Source: Blastobasis lacticolella (taxonomy: Eukaryota > Arthropoda > Insecta > Lepidoptera > Blastobasidae). Taken from it: a DNA stretch of 64,000 nt. The notes beneath the pieces are model-generated. The model saw only the letters and a list, made by a program, of their open reading frames with translations, had not been told where the DNA came from and made no database searches. Shown one piece after another: positions 1 to 10,762 of this stretch (its first letter is position 1; every line of letters starts with the position of its first letter). The stretch lies in NCBI GenBank assembly GCA_905147135.1, contig LR990055.1, forward strand, positions 1,116,001 through 1,180,000, written 5' to 3'. The position numbers were made by a program, and so were the translations under genes.

Positions 1-157
1 AACGCGATTGCAAACGTCTATAGGCTGACCGCTTTTCATCAGGCAGATCGTAAGCTTGTTTGCCACCTTGGTGGTATAAAAAAAACCAATGGTGGAAAAC
101 CGTGACGTGATAACGGCATTAGAATGAAGTGTTACTCTATTTCTTAAAAAAATATAA

Positions 158-492
158 TCTTGGCGTTAATGTCCCGGTTGTGCTATCGCGCATGAGGGCC
201 ACCGGTGTGCTTTGACCATGATGCAGGATTTGATAGTTCAGGCAATTACAGTGGAGCGACTGTCATATAACTTCCGTGACCCTATTAACACGGGAATCTG
301 ACCAGATTGGCTCATGGTTACACATTCAGTCGCCTGAATGTGCAGGTTTGAGGTAACGATGATTTCCCTCACCGTAACAGCATCGGTTAGTGTTCATCAC
401 ATAACTTAGAACAGAATAATTGATTCCTGGCAGCACTGGAGTTTGAACCCGGTACCTCACGCTTACGAGTCGGTCGGCTTAACCACTAGGCT
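158..492 (-). mobile_element. tRNA-derived SINE, full length
   Basis: The minus strand begins with a tRNA-like head (CCTAGTGGTTAAGCC, B-box-like GGTTCAAACTCC) and ends in text related to the cttggcgttaatgtcccggtt motif at 160-185. Same family as the copies at 21470, 23726, 25248, 37795, 43716, 47115, 50868 and 51736. Confidence 0.75.
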
Positions 493-1636
493 CTTTTGCT
501 ACGCTCTTGTTACTCAATTTGTCTATTGTAACATTTTTCTATTAGTGTATTTCTATTATAATAATAATAATATAATAAATAATTTATTGCCAAAATTACA
601 ACCTTACAGAGTATTATATACAGAGTATATAGTACAGTTATAACAATCTTTAAGTTCAGACCGATCTCAAGTAATATATTATAATACATTGTAGTTGTGT
701 TTATATTAGGGCGGATTTCCTGACTCCTGCACTAGGATGACCTGTATTGCAAGGGGCAATAAAAATTCAATGGGATATATGTTATTTTTTGTAATTACGA
801 TTTGAGTTCCTCATAATAGATCGCACACAATGTAATCGCATAGATACAATATTAATATTCAATATTTCAATCGCAATCCATCTAACCGATACACTACAGA
901 TCACCGACACAGATGGTACAGAAATCGCGTGCAAAATAACCGAATGCCTCGCTACTATTAATAACTTCTTGTTGAAATATCCACTTGAAAGCTTAGTGAT
1001 ATAAATAAAAAAAACAAATGCTACAAAAAATCTAGAAAGATGAATTTTAAAAAACACTTCACCAAAAACAAACTATCATGAGTACCAGTGGACGGTTTTA
1101 GCATTGCCAAGACTTCAGAATTACACAGTCAACACATCACCCGTTACAATAACAAAAACAAATAAAGAGACATTATTTCCGCCGACAATTACCCAGAGAT
1201 CCATGACAATGAATCGCTGAAGGCAATGGGCAATTGCCAACGAGTGTATAGCGAGGTTCAGAGCCAGTGGAAATACACAATTGAATATTATTGTGCAGTC
1301 AATGCGTGGGAGGCCTCGCTGATTGAGACTGAACATTTAGGTGACCAATGTGAAATTGTTCCTTTGTGATATATTAGATGAAGAATCAATTGCAACACTT
1401 GGATTGATATCGCTGAGTCGGACGTGAGAGCCAACGGCCTACGACGCGAGGATGCCTAAGACCAAGCGACTGGATGAGAATGAGTGGGAAAGCGGACCCT
1501 GGCAGAGGCCGGGATAAGCTCTAGGACGATGATGACGATGAATCGATTGTAACAATTTTCGAGCAGATATACCAAAGTGTTACCACTGTGTGCCAACGTT
1601 AGTTACAAAATATATATAAAATTTTGGACACACTCG

Positions 1637-1895
1637 GGTAGAGCTCGTCTAATCTAAAATGACGCGCCCCACTATCGCATTAACGCACACAAGCAAGTTT
1701 AAAATATAGACGCAATACATATACAAATGCCGTTGTAATTGGTCATTCTGTTGCCGGTGAAATTCAAACGTAGGAGCACGCGTCGTTCATTGGCTCCCAC
1801 ACAGATGAAGTGTCGATATCAATATATGCACTCACACATCGAAATCAACTAACTAAGTAGTAGGGCGCGTCATTTTAGACTAGACGAGCTTTACC
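1637..1895. mobile_element. MITE with 32-bp terminal inverted repeats
   Basis: GTAGAGCTCGTCTAATCTAA at 1638 is repeated inverted at 1894 with about 30 of 32 positions matching through the GACGCGCCC motif. The body of about 195 bp codes for nothing. No clear target duplication. Confidence 0.7.
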
Positions 1896-3445
1896 GCCTT
1901 GTTTAGTTATCGTGATGGCGTCCCATAGCAACGCGCATTCTATCAAAGTTTAAAGCTTTCACAAATATGTATTCATGCCCCTAGATGACGGAAAATCAGT
2001 AATAGGGTCACCTTTAACCCAACTTGATATCAAATCCCTATAACCAAAACCTTGGGTACCATACTAGATACAGGAGACTACTCAAACAGATTAAAGGGTG
2101 CAAGGGCGTTGGTGTAAGACAGAATACGGTCTGCCTCAAACCAATGTAATGTTAAAATAATAATTATTGGTGATTAGTAGATCGTTGTATGTGAATATTT
2201 GCTTACAAAACTAAAGCCAAAATTAGTGGCCTATGGTGTGAATTTGTTATGACGGGTTGACGAGTACATTTTTCTATGCGATTAGCACAGTGCTTTGTGT
2301 ACATCGATGGAAAATTCATTTGACAAATATAAAGCTCACGCCTCCGTCCAACATCTAGGTAGGCACAGACTATGGACCGCCACTTTTACGTGCCTGACAC
2401 AACTCCCTGGCCTTGATTTGAGACAAAGTACTGATGACGACAAGTCGACGTGGCAATATTGGAAGGGGGCGCCCCGCACCCGCACAACCCCCCGCTTAGT
2501 GCTGCCTGATCGCAATATCGACATCGATTATCGAGTGATGTCAGCATCACTATAAAATTGCTCTGTCGACCTGTCAGGACAGTATATACTCGTACGTTTC
2601 ATTCTCAAAGTTTGTTAAGTTGTAAGATTCCGCAGCCTACAGACGTTCTCAATACCAGAGATACCACTCGCTACTCTGAATACTGTCAGACTTTGCAACA
2701 CATTTCCCCACTGCCCTTTCCCAAAGACAGGATCGCGCTAGCTATTAACAATGTAATCTAAAAACCGCACTGGACCGTCGCCAACTATCAATGAACCGCG
2801 GCCACAAGGTCACCATGCTGCCACTGTTGCTTCATGGTTATTATTAATATCTATACAGCATTACAGCTCAGCGGATTTGGGTTACCAAGGTTGGACGGTG
2901 GGGAATATATTGTGTAGTTATTATTGAAGTCTGATTTTGCTAGTCAAGTCTGACTTGAGTCAAGAAGTGGGGCTCAAGTATATTAAACTGTGGATGGTTA
3001 TCGGTTTATGCGGGCTTTATGTTAATAAAGATGTAGTTTTGTAAATTATAACAAGGTAGGTAGGTATATCATGAGCTAAGCCAACGAATTAAAGTATAGG
3101 TCGATATAACAGGTCATTATAAATCAACAGATGACGCAGTTTATAAATTTGGTGCTATTACACGAATAAACGCTGACGAACTGTAAAGCATATTGGTGCC
3201 ACTGGTTGACATCTTTCGTTCTTTAGTTTTTGCGACTTATCCTTCTTGCTTTCAGGCCCTGGTATGCGGGGCGCGGGCGTGCACAGCAACGAGCTCGCCA
3301 CCCGTTAGGCGTACCTCCTAATACCGTTGGCTAAGCGAGGTTGACAAGACTCTTCCGCTGAGGACCTTGAGACTGATTGACCAAAGTCTTGCGGGAGCCG
3401 ACTGGCATACTCCGCTTCCTGTACGCATCTACAGCTAACCCTCAC

Positions 3446-3601
3446 CTGCGCGACATCCTTCAGCTGCGTCCTCTGCATGTCCAGGTCCGCGATCCGTTTG
3501 AGAGCCGCGTCCTCCGCGCGGGTGAGAGCCGATAGGGCGTCGGCGGCCGAGGCCAGGTGGGGCAGCGGCGGCGACGATGGGGATGCGGGGGGGCTGACCG
3601 A
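3446..3601 (-). CDS. Plp: PLP-like scaffold, exon 18 (last exon placed)
   Basis: Encodes residues 1347-1398: a Ser/Pro linker (SVSPPASPSSPPLPHL) then a helix ending RIADLDMQRTQLKDVAQ. Acceptor CCCCCCTCCGACAG, donor CAG|GTGAGG, phase 0-0. No terminal exon or PACT domain could be placed downstream. A GC-rich open stretch at about 3150-3330 may be part of the next exon but lacks convincing splice sites. Confidence 0.75.
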
Positions 3602-4301
3602 CTGTCGGAGGGGGGTGGTGGTTAGTATAGCTTTGATTAGGTGATGGTGCGAGTGTACGAGTTGGTAAATTCGGCTCAAAGGAAAAGCATTAGCTTGCTT
3701 TTATTAATATACTAGCGTATCGGCTTCGCACTCGGGTTTTCTCTGTTATAATATGCATATTATACAGATGAAATTCTTTAAATATTAGTTAATATCATAT
3801 CAAAATCCTTTGATATGGTAACGGACAGACAGTCGAAGAAATCGTCTTTATTTTAGTAATTGTTATGATTTTACACCACTAACGCGGCAAACAGGCTAAC
3901 AGTCTGCCTGATGGCATCGAATAACATAGAACCAATAGACCCATAAGCCATAAACTGGATAATTTCTTTAGTATTTTTTGTTGAAACTGCGATCTGCTTG
4001 TCATCCATTAACTCGGACAGCATAATTTAACGGAATCCTTTTAGATTCTAAAGCCATGACGGAGTCTGTCAACCGTTCAATTTGATTTTCCAAAAATATC
4101 AATTGGCCACGGACTTCTGTTAGATTCTAAGGCCCAATCAGCAGTAACTTATACAGAAGATGGCACCTCAACCTACCCTGTTCAGACTTTGAAGTTTGGA
4201 CCACCTCCGGTTTGTACGCGCACCCTTGTGATTGACCCTAGCTCATTTTATACTGGTGACAAGTAGGTTGATGTTCTACATTCCGTCCGTAGTCAACTCA
4301 C
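3602..4301. other. Intron 17
   Basis: About 700 bp, AT-rich. Holds a short copy of the caaac...gcctgatggc dispersed repeat at about 3890-3930. Nothing else recognised. Confidence 0.5.
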
Positions 4302-4433
4302 CTCATTTTGCGGATGCTTCTGTTCCCTCAGCGACACATCCTCGGAGGGCTCGCTGCAGGGCGCCGAGCACTGCTCGTGCGCGCGCTCCAACAGACGGGT
4401 GCGATGCGACAGCGCACGGGCTATGTACGCCGC
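4302..4433 (-). CDS. Plp: PLP-like scaffold, exon 17
   Basis: Encodes residues 1303-1346 (AAYIARALSHRTRLLERAHE, then a Cys/Ser/Pro linker and a charged end LREQKHPQNE). Acceptor CTACCCACCCAG, donor GAG|GTGAGT, phase 0-0. Confidence 0.75.
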
Positions 4434-5106
4434 CTGGGTGGGTAGACAATAGTGGAGATGTCAGTGTGATGTTGTTGTTTTTTTATGTTATACGGCAGAT
4501 AGGAAAGCGGGCCACCTGATAGAAAGTGGTCACCGCCGCCTGTGGACATCAGCAACACCAGGGGAGTCACCAATGCGTTACCGGCCTGAAGAGACCTCTA
4601 ATATACCTCTTGAACGATCCCATGTCATAGTCCAAAGTAAATACTGTGGCTGAGAGCTCATTCCGCATCAGACCGTTCCAACTGGATTAGTATGCCAATT
4701 AGCTGCGTGCTCGTGATAAGTTGTGACGAATGTGACAGATATAAATCTAATCGAATGGGTACTAAGCCGACGCGTCGGATCATCAATTCACAGTTTCACA
4801 GTTTTTAAAAGATTTCACAATGTTATAAAGTACAGTAAAGTGTAGTGGTAGTAAGTAGTAAGTAAGTATTTATCGATTCAAGCGGTTATAACCACTGCAA
4901 ACCGTATGTTTAATTCGTCGGCTAATAGAAACTACATGATATAACGAAAAGGGTACAAAGTAGAAAGACATATCATCTCTAAACGGCTTGCAATATATGG
5001 TTATCACTTAAACTGTTGACAGCAACATCGATTCTTCCACTTTATGCACCATTGAACTTAAGGATGATTAAAAAACGGAATACACATGTAAAAACTATTT
5101 ACTAAC
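4434..5106. other. Intron 16
   Basis: Holds a minus-strand retrotransposon C-terminal fragment at about 4485-4690; the rest is AT-rich and featureless. Confidence 0.5.
4485..4690 (-). mobile_element. Non-LTR retrotransposon 3' fragment (family A)
   Basis: The minus strand shows degraded coding text for a reverse-transcriptase C-terminus (MRNELSATVFTLDYDMGSFK, frame broken), followed by a noncoding end. It is the same family as fragments at 19012 (+), 26640 (-) and 54303 (-). Confidence 0.6.
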
Positions 5107-5466
5107 CTGTTCATTCACACTCTGCAGCAACTCGTTATATCTGTCCTCTTCCTGGCCGCACTTGACACAAGTGACGTCGCTCTCTTCGACTCGCTCACTC
5201 CTCAGCGCTTCCAGCTCCCCTATCAACGAGCGCATCTTGTCGTCTCTCTCTTCTATTGTCTCTTTCATGACTTGTAACTGCTTCAGTATGTCCGCTTCGT
5301 GGGTTGTCTTCTGTTCTAATTGGTTCTCGAGATTTCCGATTATGTCACGTAGAAGGATGATTTTGTCTTCATAAGATTTGATCTCCTCGTCAGTGGACGC
5401 TTTTCGAGACTCCAGCTCGGAGATTATTTGGTTCATTTCCCGGGTTTGAGTCTCCAGCTGTTCCAC
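5107..5466 (-). CDS. Plp: PLP-like scaffold, exon 16 (long coiled coil with CxxC)
   Basis: Encodes residues 1183-1302. It starts VEQLETQTREMNQIISELES and continues as uninterrupted coiled coil (YEDKIILLRDIIGNLENQLE) to about residue 1276. Then comes CVKCG (C1282, C1285) and RYNELLQSVNEQ. The acceptor is ATCAACTAG and the donor CAG|GTTAGT, phase 0-0. This is the second CxxC of the protein. Part of this region is the insect counterpart of the long coil after the FLDEQ motif in AKAP9. Confidence 0.85.
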
Positions 5467-5961
5467 CTAGTTGATAAAAAGTTTGTTATTCTCCTATAAA
5501 GTTTACTCTTACTTACTACATGGCTCAGCGACCCAAAGAGGCTCTTGCATGAAACTAAACTTTTTTCTAGCTAGACTAAAATGTTCAAGATGGTTGAATA
5601 CGTGATGTATTTACTCAATGACATTTTAACGTATTGTTAGTGATGTTAATGGTTACTGACAAGTGCATAGCATGCTGTTAAATGTGCAATATACTTCTAC
5701 AATTTCTAATATATACATAAAGCTACCCTTTAAAGCAAACATAAAATATTTATTTATTTATTTATTTATTTATTTATTATTGCAAGCATTATCATTACAG
5801 CTTAACCAATGCGATAATGTTGACGTCAATGTTAATTAATTTAATATTTGTCCTGATTTATACAATACTATTAATAAATAAAATATAAAGTTACGTCATA
5901 TACAATACTATTTTTATCATTACTAAGATTATTAACTAATTGATTACTTATTCTATATTAT

Positions 5962-8900
5962 CTATATTCCGTTTACATTACACATTGCAAAAATTACTGT
6001 CTCGCTAAATTTTTGAATTGAACAGTGGAACAAATCAACCGATTTTCCTGCTTCGTTTATTATTCTCAGTGCTGTTGTAATCGGGGCGTTCAAAAGCAAG
6101 TTGGTTCTGCACTGCGGGGTAGCAAATGTCCCGTCTCTACAATTCCTTCGCAGTCTCGAATTTGGTACCAGTAATTCCAGCGACTCCAGTACTTCCGGGT
6201 TTGTAATGATACCCCGAAACACCTTAAATACATAAGTTGCTAACGCTACATTTCGTCGAACCTCCAACTTAAAATATCCCACCATGCCCAACACGAAGAG
6301 TGTTGGATACATTAGCGGGTAAAATGGGTAGACTCCATACAATTTAAAGTAGAGGTATCTGGTAAACTTATTTTGTAGTTTTTCCATCAAACTGATGTAC
6401 TTTGCCTCATGAGGATTCCAAACAATTGCACTAAATTCCAGTTTGCTTCTAATTAATGCATTGTATAGAGCCTTCAGAGTGGTTGGATTCGAAAAATCCT
6501 TACTCTGTCTCAGCACAAAGCCTAAATTCCTGAAAGCCCTCTTGCATATATCAATGATGTGGCCTCGGAATGTGAGATCACTCGTCATGTGAACCCCAAG
6601 GTCGCGGACTGCTGAAACCCGTGAGAGGCTATGGTTGTCGATTTCATATTGATATTCGACAATGCCATGCCCTCGACTGTATGTCATTACATGACACTTA
6701 GCAACATTAAAATAGAGTTTATTTTCTCGGCCCCACTGTGATACCCTGTTAATGTTTTCTTGCAGTCTCTCGCAATCTGTTTCGCTATCTATCTTACAGC
6801 AGAGCTTTAAATCATCGGCGAACAACAAGCAAAGAACATCATCATCAACCACTTCTGGCAGGTCATTGATCATGATAATGAACTCCAATGGTCCGAGATT
6901 ACTGCCCTGACTTACTCCAGATAGTGTGAGGTACTGCTCCGAAACCCAATTCGCGTATTCCACATATTGCCGACGGCCTTTCAGATAGCTAGCAAAAAAA
7001 TTTAATAATTTTGGAGTAAACCCTAGCCTACTGAACTTCATCAACAAGATGTCATTATTGACCAAGTCAAAAGCCTTCTTAAAGTCAAAATAGGCTACAT
7101 CCAGTTGGCCACCCACTCTCTCGTCCATAGCCTTCGTTGCATCCTGCATAAAGCTCATCAAATTGGAAACCGTACTACGACCTGGCCTGAACCCATGTTG
7201 GGAATTATTTAGTCTAGGTTCTATTTTCTTGAAAATCTGGTGATGCAATGCGGTTTCGAACGCTTTAGCGAATGAAGACAGGATAGCCACCGGCCTGTAA
7301 TCCTCGACAGCCGCTCCCGTGGTACCCGCTTTTGGAATCGGTATGACCCGAGTAACTTTCCAGACCTCTGGGTATATCCCTGTACGTAAGCATGTATTAA
7401 ATATGTGCAACAGAGGGGTAGCCAGCGCAAACGCACAGTCTCTTACAACGAATGGTGGAATACCATCCGGCCCCACCGAGCGTTTAGGTTTAATTCGCTT
7501 CAGAGCATTGTATACGTCTATAAATGACAGGCTCTCTATGTGAACGCTGGACGACTCTCCCCCTACCTCAGTGGCCGCGGCAGCGGCATTGAGAGTTGGG
7601 GGACTTGCATCATAAACTGATTTAAAAAAATTAGCGAATGCACTAGCACAGTCCTCCTCTGCAATTACCAAACCATCTTTTTTTAGGGTCGGCTTACTAC
7701 GCGATGAGCGTTTGTTTTTTATATGTCCCCAGAAAGATTTAGGATCCTGACAGAACTGTGCTTGAATCCTGTTATTGTAATTTTCATAGGCTACTTCAAT
7801 TTTATTTTTAACCGTATAACGATAATAGGAAAATTTGTTGTAATCGTCTTGGGACTTCGTGGATTTATATCGTTTATGCCACCTTGCCTTTTCCCTAATG
7901 TCTACTATAATGTCTTTTGTGTACCATTCCGGGTAGCTGTACTTGCTGCTGTAGGTCTTTGGCTTTAGTATAGGCGCACAGTCATTAAGCATTTTATTTA
8001 TGATTTCGTAGAAATATGCAATAGATTCCCTCCCATCATGTGTTACGCATACTGTGGTCCAATCCGCAGCCGCCAACATTGAGTACAGCGAAGTAAAATC
8101 ACATTTTTGAAAATCCCATCTAGGATACTTAATATAGGCAGAAGTATTTTGTGCTACTGTTGGAGATATTTGACTTGGCGAACAACAATGCTTTTTTCTA
8201 CTACGTTTTAGAGAAATATGCAAGGGAGGGTGCTGTGGATCTGGTGGTACTAGGTACTCCTCTGCTACCTTCACCGAAACTACGACCTCGCTTACATTAG
8301 ACAAGACGACATCCAGAAAACGGTCATTACAATTTGCTACATTGTTCCACTGTTCAAAGTTACAAAACGTCAAGAAGTATTCATAATAACATTTTATGTC
8401 AGTACCAGTGGAATAAAGATTTAAGTCTCCCACCACTAAAACATTACTATACATAAGACATATTTTCTCTAAGATATGAAACAGATACATATACTGCTCA
8501 TTACTGCTTTTTGGTGGGATATAGACAACGCAACACGTAATTAAACGTCCCCTTTGCCCTATTACATGGGCACATACCAATTCGAAAGCCGTGGCATCCA
8601 GATTGGGATCATCTGGTATTACAGCTGGCTGTAGCTTTAGTGATGGCGCAGCGGCGAGCAGCGCCCCGCCCTGCTTGCGCCCGTCCGCACGATCGCATCG
8701 CACCACACTGTAGCCGCGTGGAAACAACTCTCCATCGTGCATAGAGTCGGTCAGTCCCGTTTCTGTGATAGCCAGCAGATTTGCAGAATTACTTGAAATA
8801 TTGTTGAAAAATGTCGTTACCTTTGTTCGAAGGCCTCTTGTGTTTTGGTAGTACAGCTGAATGAACTCGCGCGATAGTTTTGAAGGCTTCTCTATCTGGT

Positions 8901-8982
8901 TTGTATTACCTGTCCCTTCGCTCTCTGTAGCAAAATCACTAAGACGAGTGACGAAAAAAATTATCTTTCTGTTGGGGTATTG
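5962..8982 (-). CDS. CR1-type retrotransposon ORF2: endonuclease plus reverse transcriptase
   Basis: The frame is open from 8982 to the stop at 5964-5962 (about 1,006 codons), but its first ATG is at 8742. The apurinic-type endonuclease starts upstream of that ATG: YYQNTRGLRTK and AITETGL, which includes the usual catalytic Glu. It continues with GDLN (residues 105-108 from the ATG) and the H in DPQHPPLHISL. Reverse transcriptase motifs follow: KRSVGPDGIPPFVV, HGFRPGRSTVSNL, SGVSQGSNLGPLE and the active site FADD at residues 641-644 (6822-6811). The C-terminus ends AMCNVNGI. No stop or frameshift was seen. Translation probably reinitiates after ORF1, whose frame it overlaps. Confidence 0.85.
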   Translation of the reverse strand, partial: QYPNRKIIFFVTRLSDFATESEGTGNTNQIEKPSKLSREFIQLYYQNTRGLRTKVTTFFNNISSNSANLLAITETGLTDSMHDGELFPRGYSVVRCDRADGRKQGGALLAAAPSLKLQPAVIPDDPNLDATAFELVCAHVIGQRGRLITCCVVYIPPKSSNEQYMYLFHILEKICLMYSNVLVVGDLNLYSTGTDIKCYYEYFLTFCNFEQWNNVANCNDRFLDVVLSNVSEVVVSVKVAEEYLVPPDPQHPPLHISLKRSRKKHCCSPSQISPTVAQNTSAYIKYPRWDFQKCDFTSLYSMLAAADWTTVCVTHDGRESIAYFYEIINKMLNDCAPILKPKTYSSKYSYPEWYTKDIIVDIREKARWHKRYKSTKSQDDYNKFSYYRYTVKNKIEVAYENYNNRIQAQFCQDPKSFWGHIKNKRSSRSKPTLKKDGLVIAEEDCASAFANFFKSVYDASPPTLNAAAAATEVGGESSSVHIESLSFIDVYNALKRIKPKRSVGPDGIPPFVVRDCAFALATPLLHIFNTCLRTGIYPEVWKVTRVIPIPKAGTTGAAVEDYRPVAILSSFAKAFETALHHQIFKKIEPRLNNSQHGFRPGRSTVSNLMSFMQDATKAMDERVGGQLDVAYFDFKKAFDLVNNDILLMKFSRLGFTPKLLNFFASYLKGRRQYVEYANWVSEQYLTLSGVSQGSNLGPLEFIIMINDLPEVVDDDVLCLLFADDLKLCCKIDSETDCERLQENINRVSQWGRENKLYFNVAKCHVMTYSRGHGIVEYQYEIDNHSLSRVSAVRDLGVHMTSDLTFRGHIIDICKRAFRNLGFVLRQSKDFSNPTTLKALYNALIRSKLEFSAIVWNPHEAKYISLMEKLQNKFTRYLYFKLYGVYPFYPLMYPTLFVLGMVGYFKLEVRRNVALATYVFKVFRGIITNPEVLESLELLVPNSRLRRNCRDGTFATPQCRTNLLLNAPITTALRIINEAGKSVDLFHCSIQKFSETVIFAMCNVNGI

Positions 8983-10762
8983 TTATAGCCACCACCATTT
9001 CCGAGATATCTTGAATTATCACCCTCGTGCCATACTTATTAACCTTCCCATTAAATTTGCTGAACATAGACGCATTGTATCGTAGGTTAATGTTAGAATC
9101 TAGCAGATAGGCATATTCAAAGCGTTTGGAGTCTTGGAACAACAAGTAGTTGAATAATTCGATCCTTTTATTAAATATCTGTACATACTTCCCACATCTG
9201 AAGATTGGTAGACAGAAAATGACGTTAGTGTATGTAATAGGCATTAAAGTTTCTCTAATAATATCTATAAGTTTATAATAGTTTGTCGCCTTGTCAAAAT
9301 CTTGTTCCCCCATCATTATAACGCAGTAATCTTTCATTGTAAAATCCTTCAGTTTCAATTCTAACCCTGTTAATAGTTGTGATATACCACGGTTTGGTAA
9401 ACGATAGTGGCATACTTCACAATTTTCAAGTGGGGTCCGCCCTACTGATCCTAGAATATTATTTGTTGTGGTTGCACTCAGCAGACAAATTTTTCCTTTT
9501 TTGGAGTCAGTTTTTTTACACGTCATATTTGCCGCAAATGTTTTATTGTGTTTCATCAGTACCCGCGGTTCGACCGATTTCATCTCCTTATTCTCTTCCT
9601 CCGTATTTACAATCTTGTTGAAAGATGCGGCCGCATCTGGAAACACACGGATTGGCATAGTCCTGTTATTCATTTTACGGTGTTTTTTCGTTTTAATAAT
9701 AGTACTTGCATCCGTACATATCTTCGACAGGTACTCAAGCTTCTTTTTATATCGATTTATCTCCTCTTTTAGATAACAGTTCTCGGATAACATGGTCTCT
9801 ATCTCTTGCTCGGCGGAAGCCAGCGATATTTCCAGGGTTGCTACTTTTCCTTTTAAGTCTATTATTTCATTTCTTGTTGCCAGGTTATTTAGCTCCGGAC
9901 AACTGCGTCTTAGCTCACCAGACCTCTCCATAACTTTTGGCGTTATCTCATATTCGTCCCTTTCGCTATCTGTTTCCAATGTGTCCGCCAGGGAATCAAA
10001 CGAATTTTTTGTAGAGATATTTACCACCACACTTTCCCGCTTTCTTTCGTTGACATGGTCGAATACCGGCTCCTTTATATAGTGATAAGCATGTTGGGGT
10101 GACTGCATCGTATTACCTGTATCCGTTTTTATTTCTGCGTTGGCAACTAGAGTGTTGTCTCCCTTCGCGCTATCATTCTTTCTCGAATTTTCAACCGGAA
10201 TAATGGACAACTCTAGCGAGTGAAAGGTGTCATCTTCATTAGGTTTTACTGTTGGCATAGAATTGATTTCTACGGCGGTATCTTTTACTATTTCTTCAGT
10301 ATCTGCCCCCGGGGTTATACAAGTGGCAGGGAACACAAGCGGTAATATTTGCGGCCCACCTCGTGTAATGGATAATTCTTGTGAGCAAGAGGTATCATTT
10401 TGATTATTCTCTTGTGATGAGTTAGATGCAGTCTTAGAGTTTGCTAGTTGGTTGACAGTTTTAACTGTACTTTGCACTCTAGTCTCAAGGTTCGCAGGAA
10501 TAGGTTTTGGATGAGGTAGTACTTTTTCGCTCTCTTTACATCTTTTGGCTATTATAGGTGTGCTAGATTTCCTAATGCATTGCGTACATTTCCAACTAGT
10601 TCTTTTCGATCTGTCCATCATAGCGTACTGTTTATATGAGACCTTTGAGCATTCGTCAAGACAGTAGATTTGATCACAAACACAGCATCGCATATAACCA
10701 TTTCTTTTGTATGTTTTCTTACACTTAGTGCAACATTCTGTCCTACTTGTCCTAGATGCCAT
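8939..10762 (-). CDS. CR1-type retrotransposon ORF1 protein (PHD-like finger, coiled coil, esterase-like domain)
   Basis: Predicted 607 residues from the ATG at 10762 (an upstream in-frame ATG at 10840 would add 26). The N-terminal 60 residues form a Cys/His cluster (CCTKCKKTYKRNGYMRCCVC and a later CTQC), like the PHD-type finger of CR1-group ORF1 proteins. A polar middle of about 270 residues precedes a short coiled coil (IDLKGKVATLEISLASAEQE). The C-terminal 160 or so residues contain YCVIMMGEQDFDKATNYYKL and LPIFRCG, resembling the SGNH esterase domain of CR1 elements with a changed catalytic context. Such proteins bind element RNA and may bind membranes. The stop TAG at 8941-8939 overlaps the open frame of ORF2. 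Confidence 0.75.
   Translation of the reverse strand: MASRTSRTECCTKCKKTYKRNGYMRCCVCDQIYCLDECSKVSYKQYAMMDRSKRTSWKCTQCIRKSSTPIIAKRCKESEKVLPHPKPIPANLETRVQSTVKTVNQLANSKTASNSSQENNQNDTSCSQELSITRGGPQILPLVFPATCITPGADTEEIVKDTAVEINSMPTVKPNEDDTFHSLELSIIPVENSRKNDSAKGDNTLVANAEIKTDTGNTMQSPQHAYHYIKEPVFDHVNERKRESVVVNISTKNSFDSLADTLETDSERDEYEITPKVMERSGELRRSCPELNNLATRNEIIDLKGKVATLEISLASAEQEIETMLSENCYLKEEINRYKKKLEYLSKICTDASTIIKTKKHRKMNNRTMPIRVFPDAAASFNKIVNTEEENKEMKSVEPRVLMKHNKTFAANMTCKKTDSKKGKICLLSATTTNNILGSVGRTPLENCEVCHYRLPNRGISQLLTGLELKLKDFTMKDYCVIMMGEQDFDKATNYYKLIDIIRETLMPITYTNVIFCLPIFRCGKYVQIFNKRIELFNYLLFQDSKRFEYAYLLDSNINLRYNASMFSKFNGKVNKYGTRVIIQDISEMVVAITIPQQKDNFFRHSS

Larger units (their letters stand above)
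1..3445. other. Left flank / intron 18: repeats, no placed exon
   Basis: Holds a lepidopteran-type dispersed repeat (about 1-110, with the gtttgccacctt motif), a SINE (158-492), a degenerate LINE 3' remnant (about 1400-1530), a MITE (1637-1895) and a GC-rich patch near 2450-2510. The stretch 3150-3330 is GC-rich and might hold a missed exon. I see no other gene. Confidence 0.5.

Noticed and set aside
782..1057. 91-codon minus-strand frame with a hydrophobic start
   Set aside because: AT-driven hydrophobicity; no splice context or plausible domain.
2336..2555. Possible exon in the GC-rich patch near 2450-2510
   Set aside because: No splice pair in phase with exon 18 and no coiled-coil or PACT-like text; resembles a repeat patch at 26040-26160.
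4232..4519. 95-codon plus-strand frame
   Set aside because: Antisense shadow of exon 17 in GC-rich sequence.
9379..10082. Several plus-strand frames of 74-102 codons
   Set aside because: Antisense shadows of the retrotransposon ORF1.
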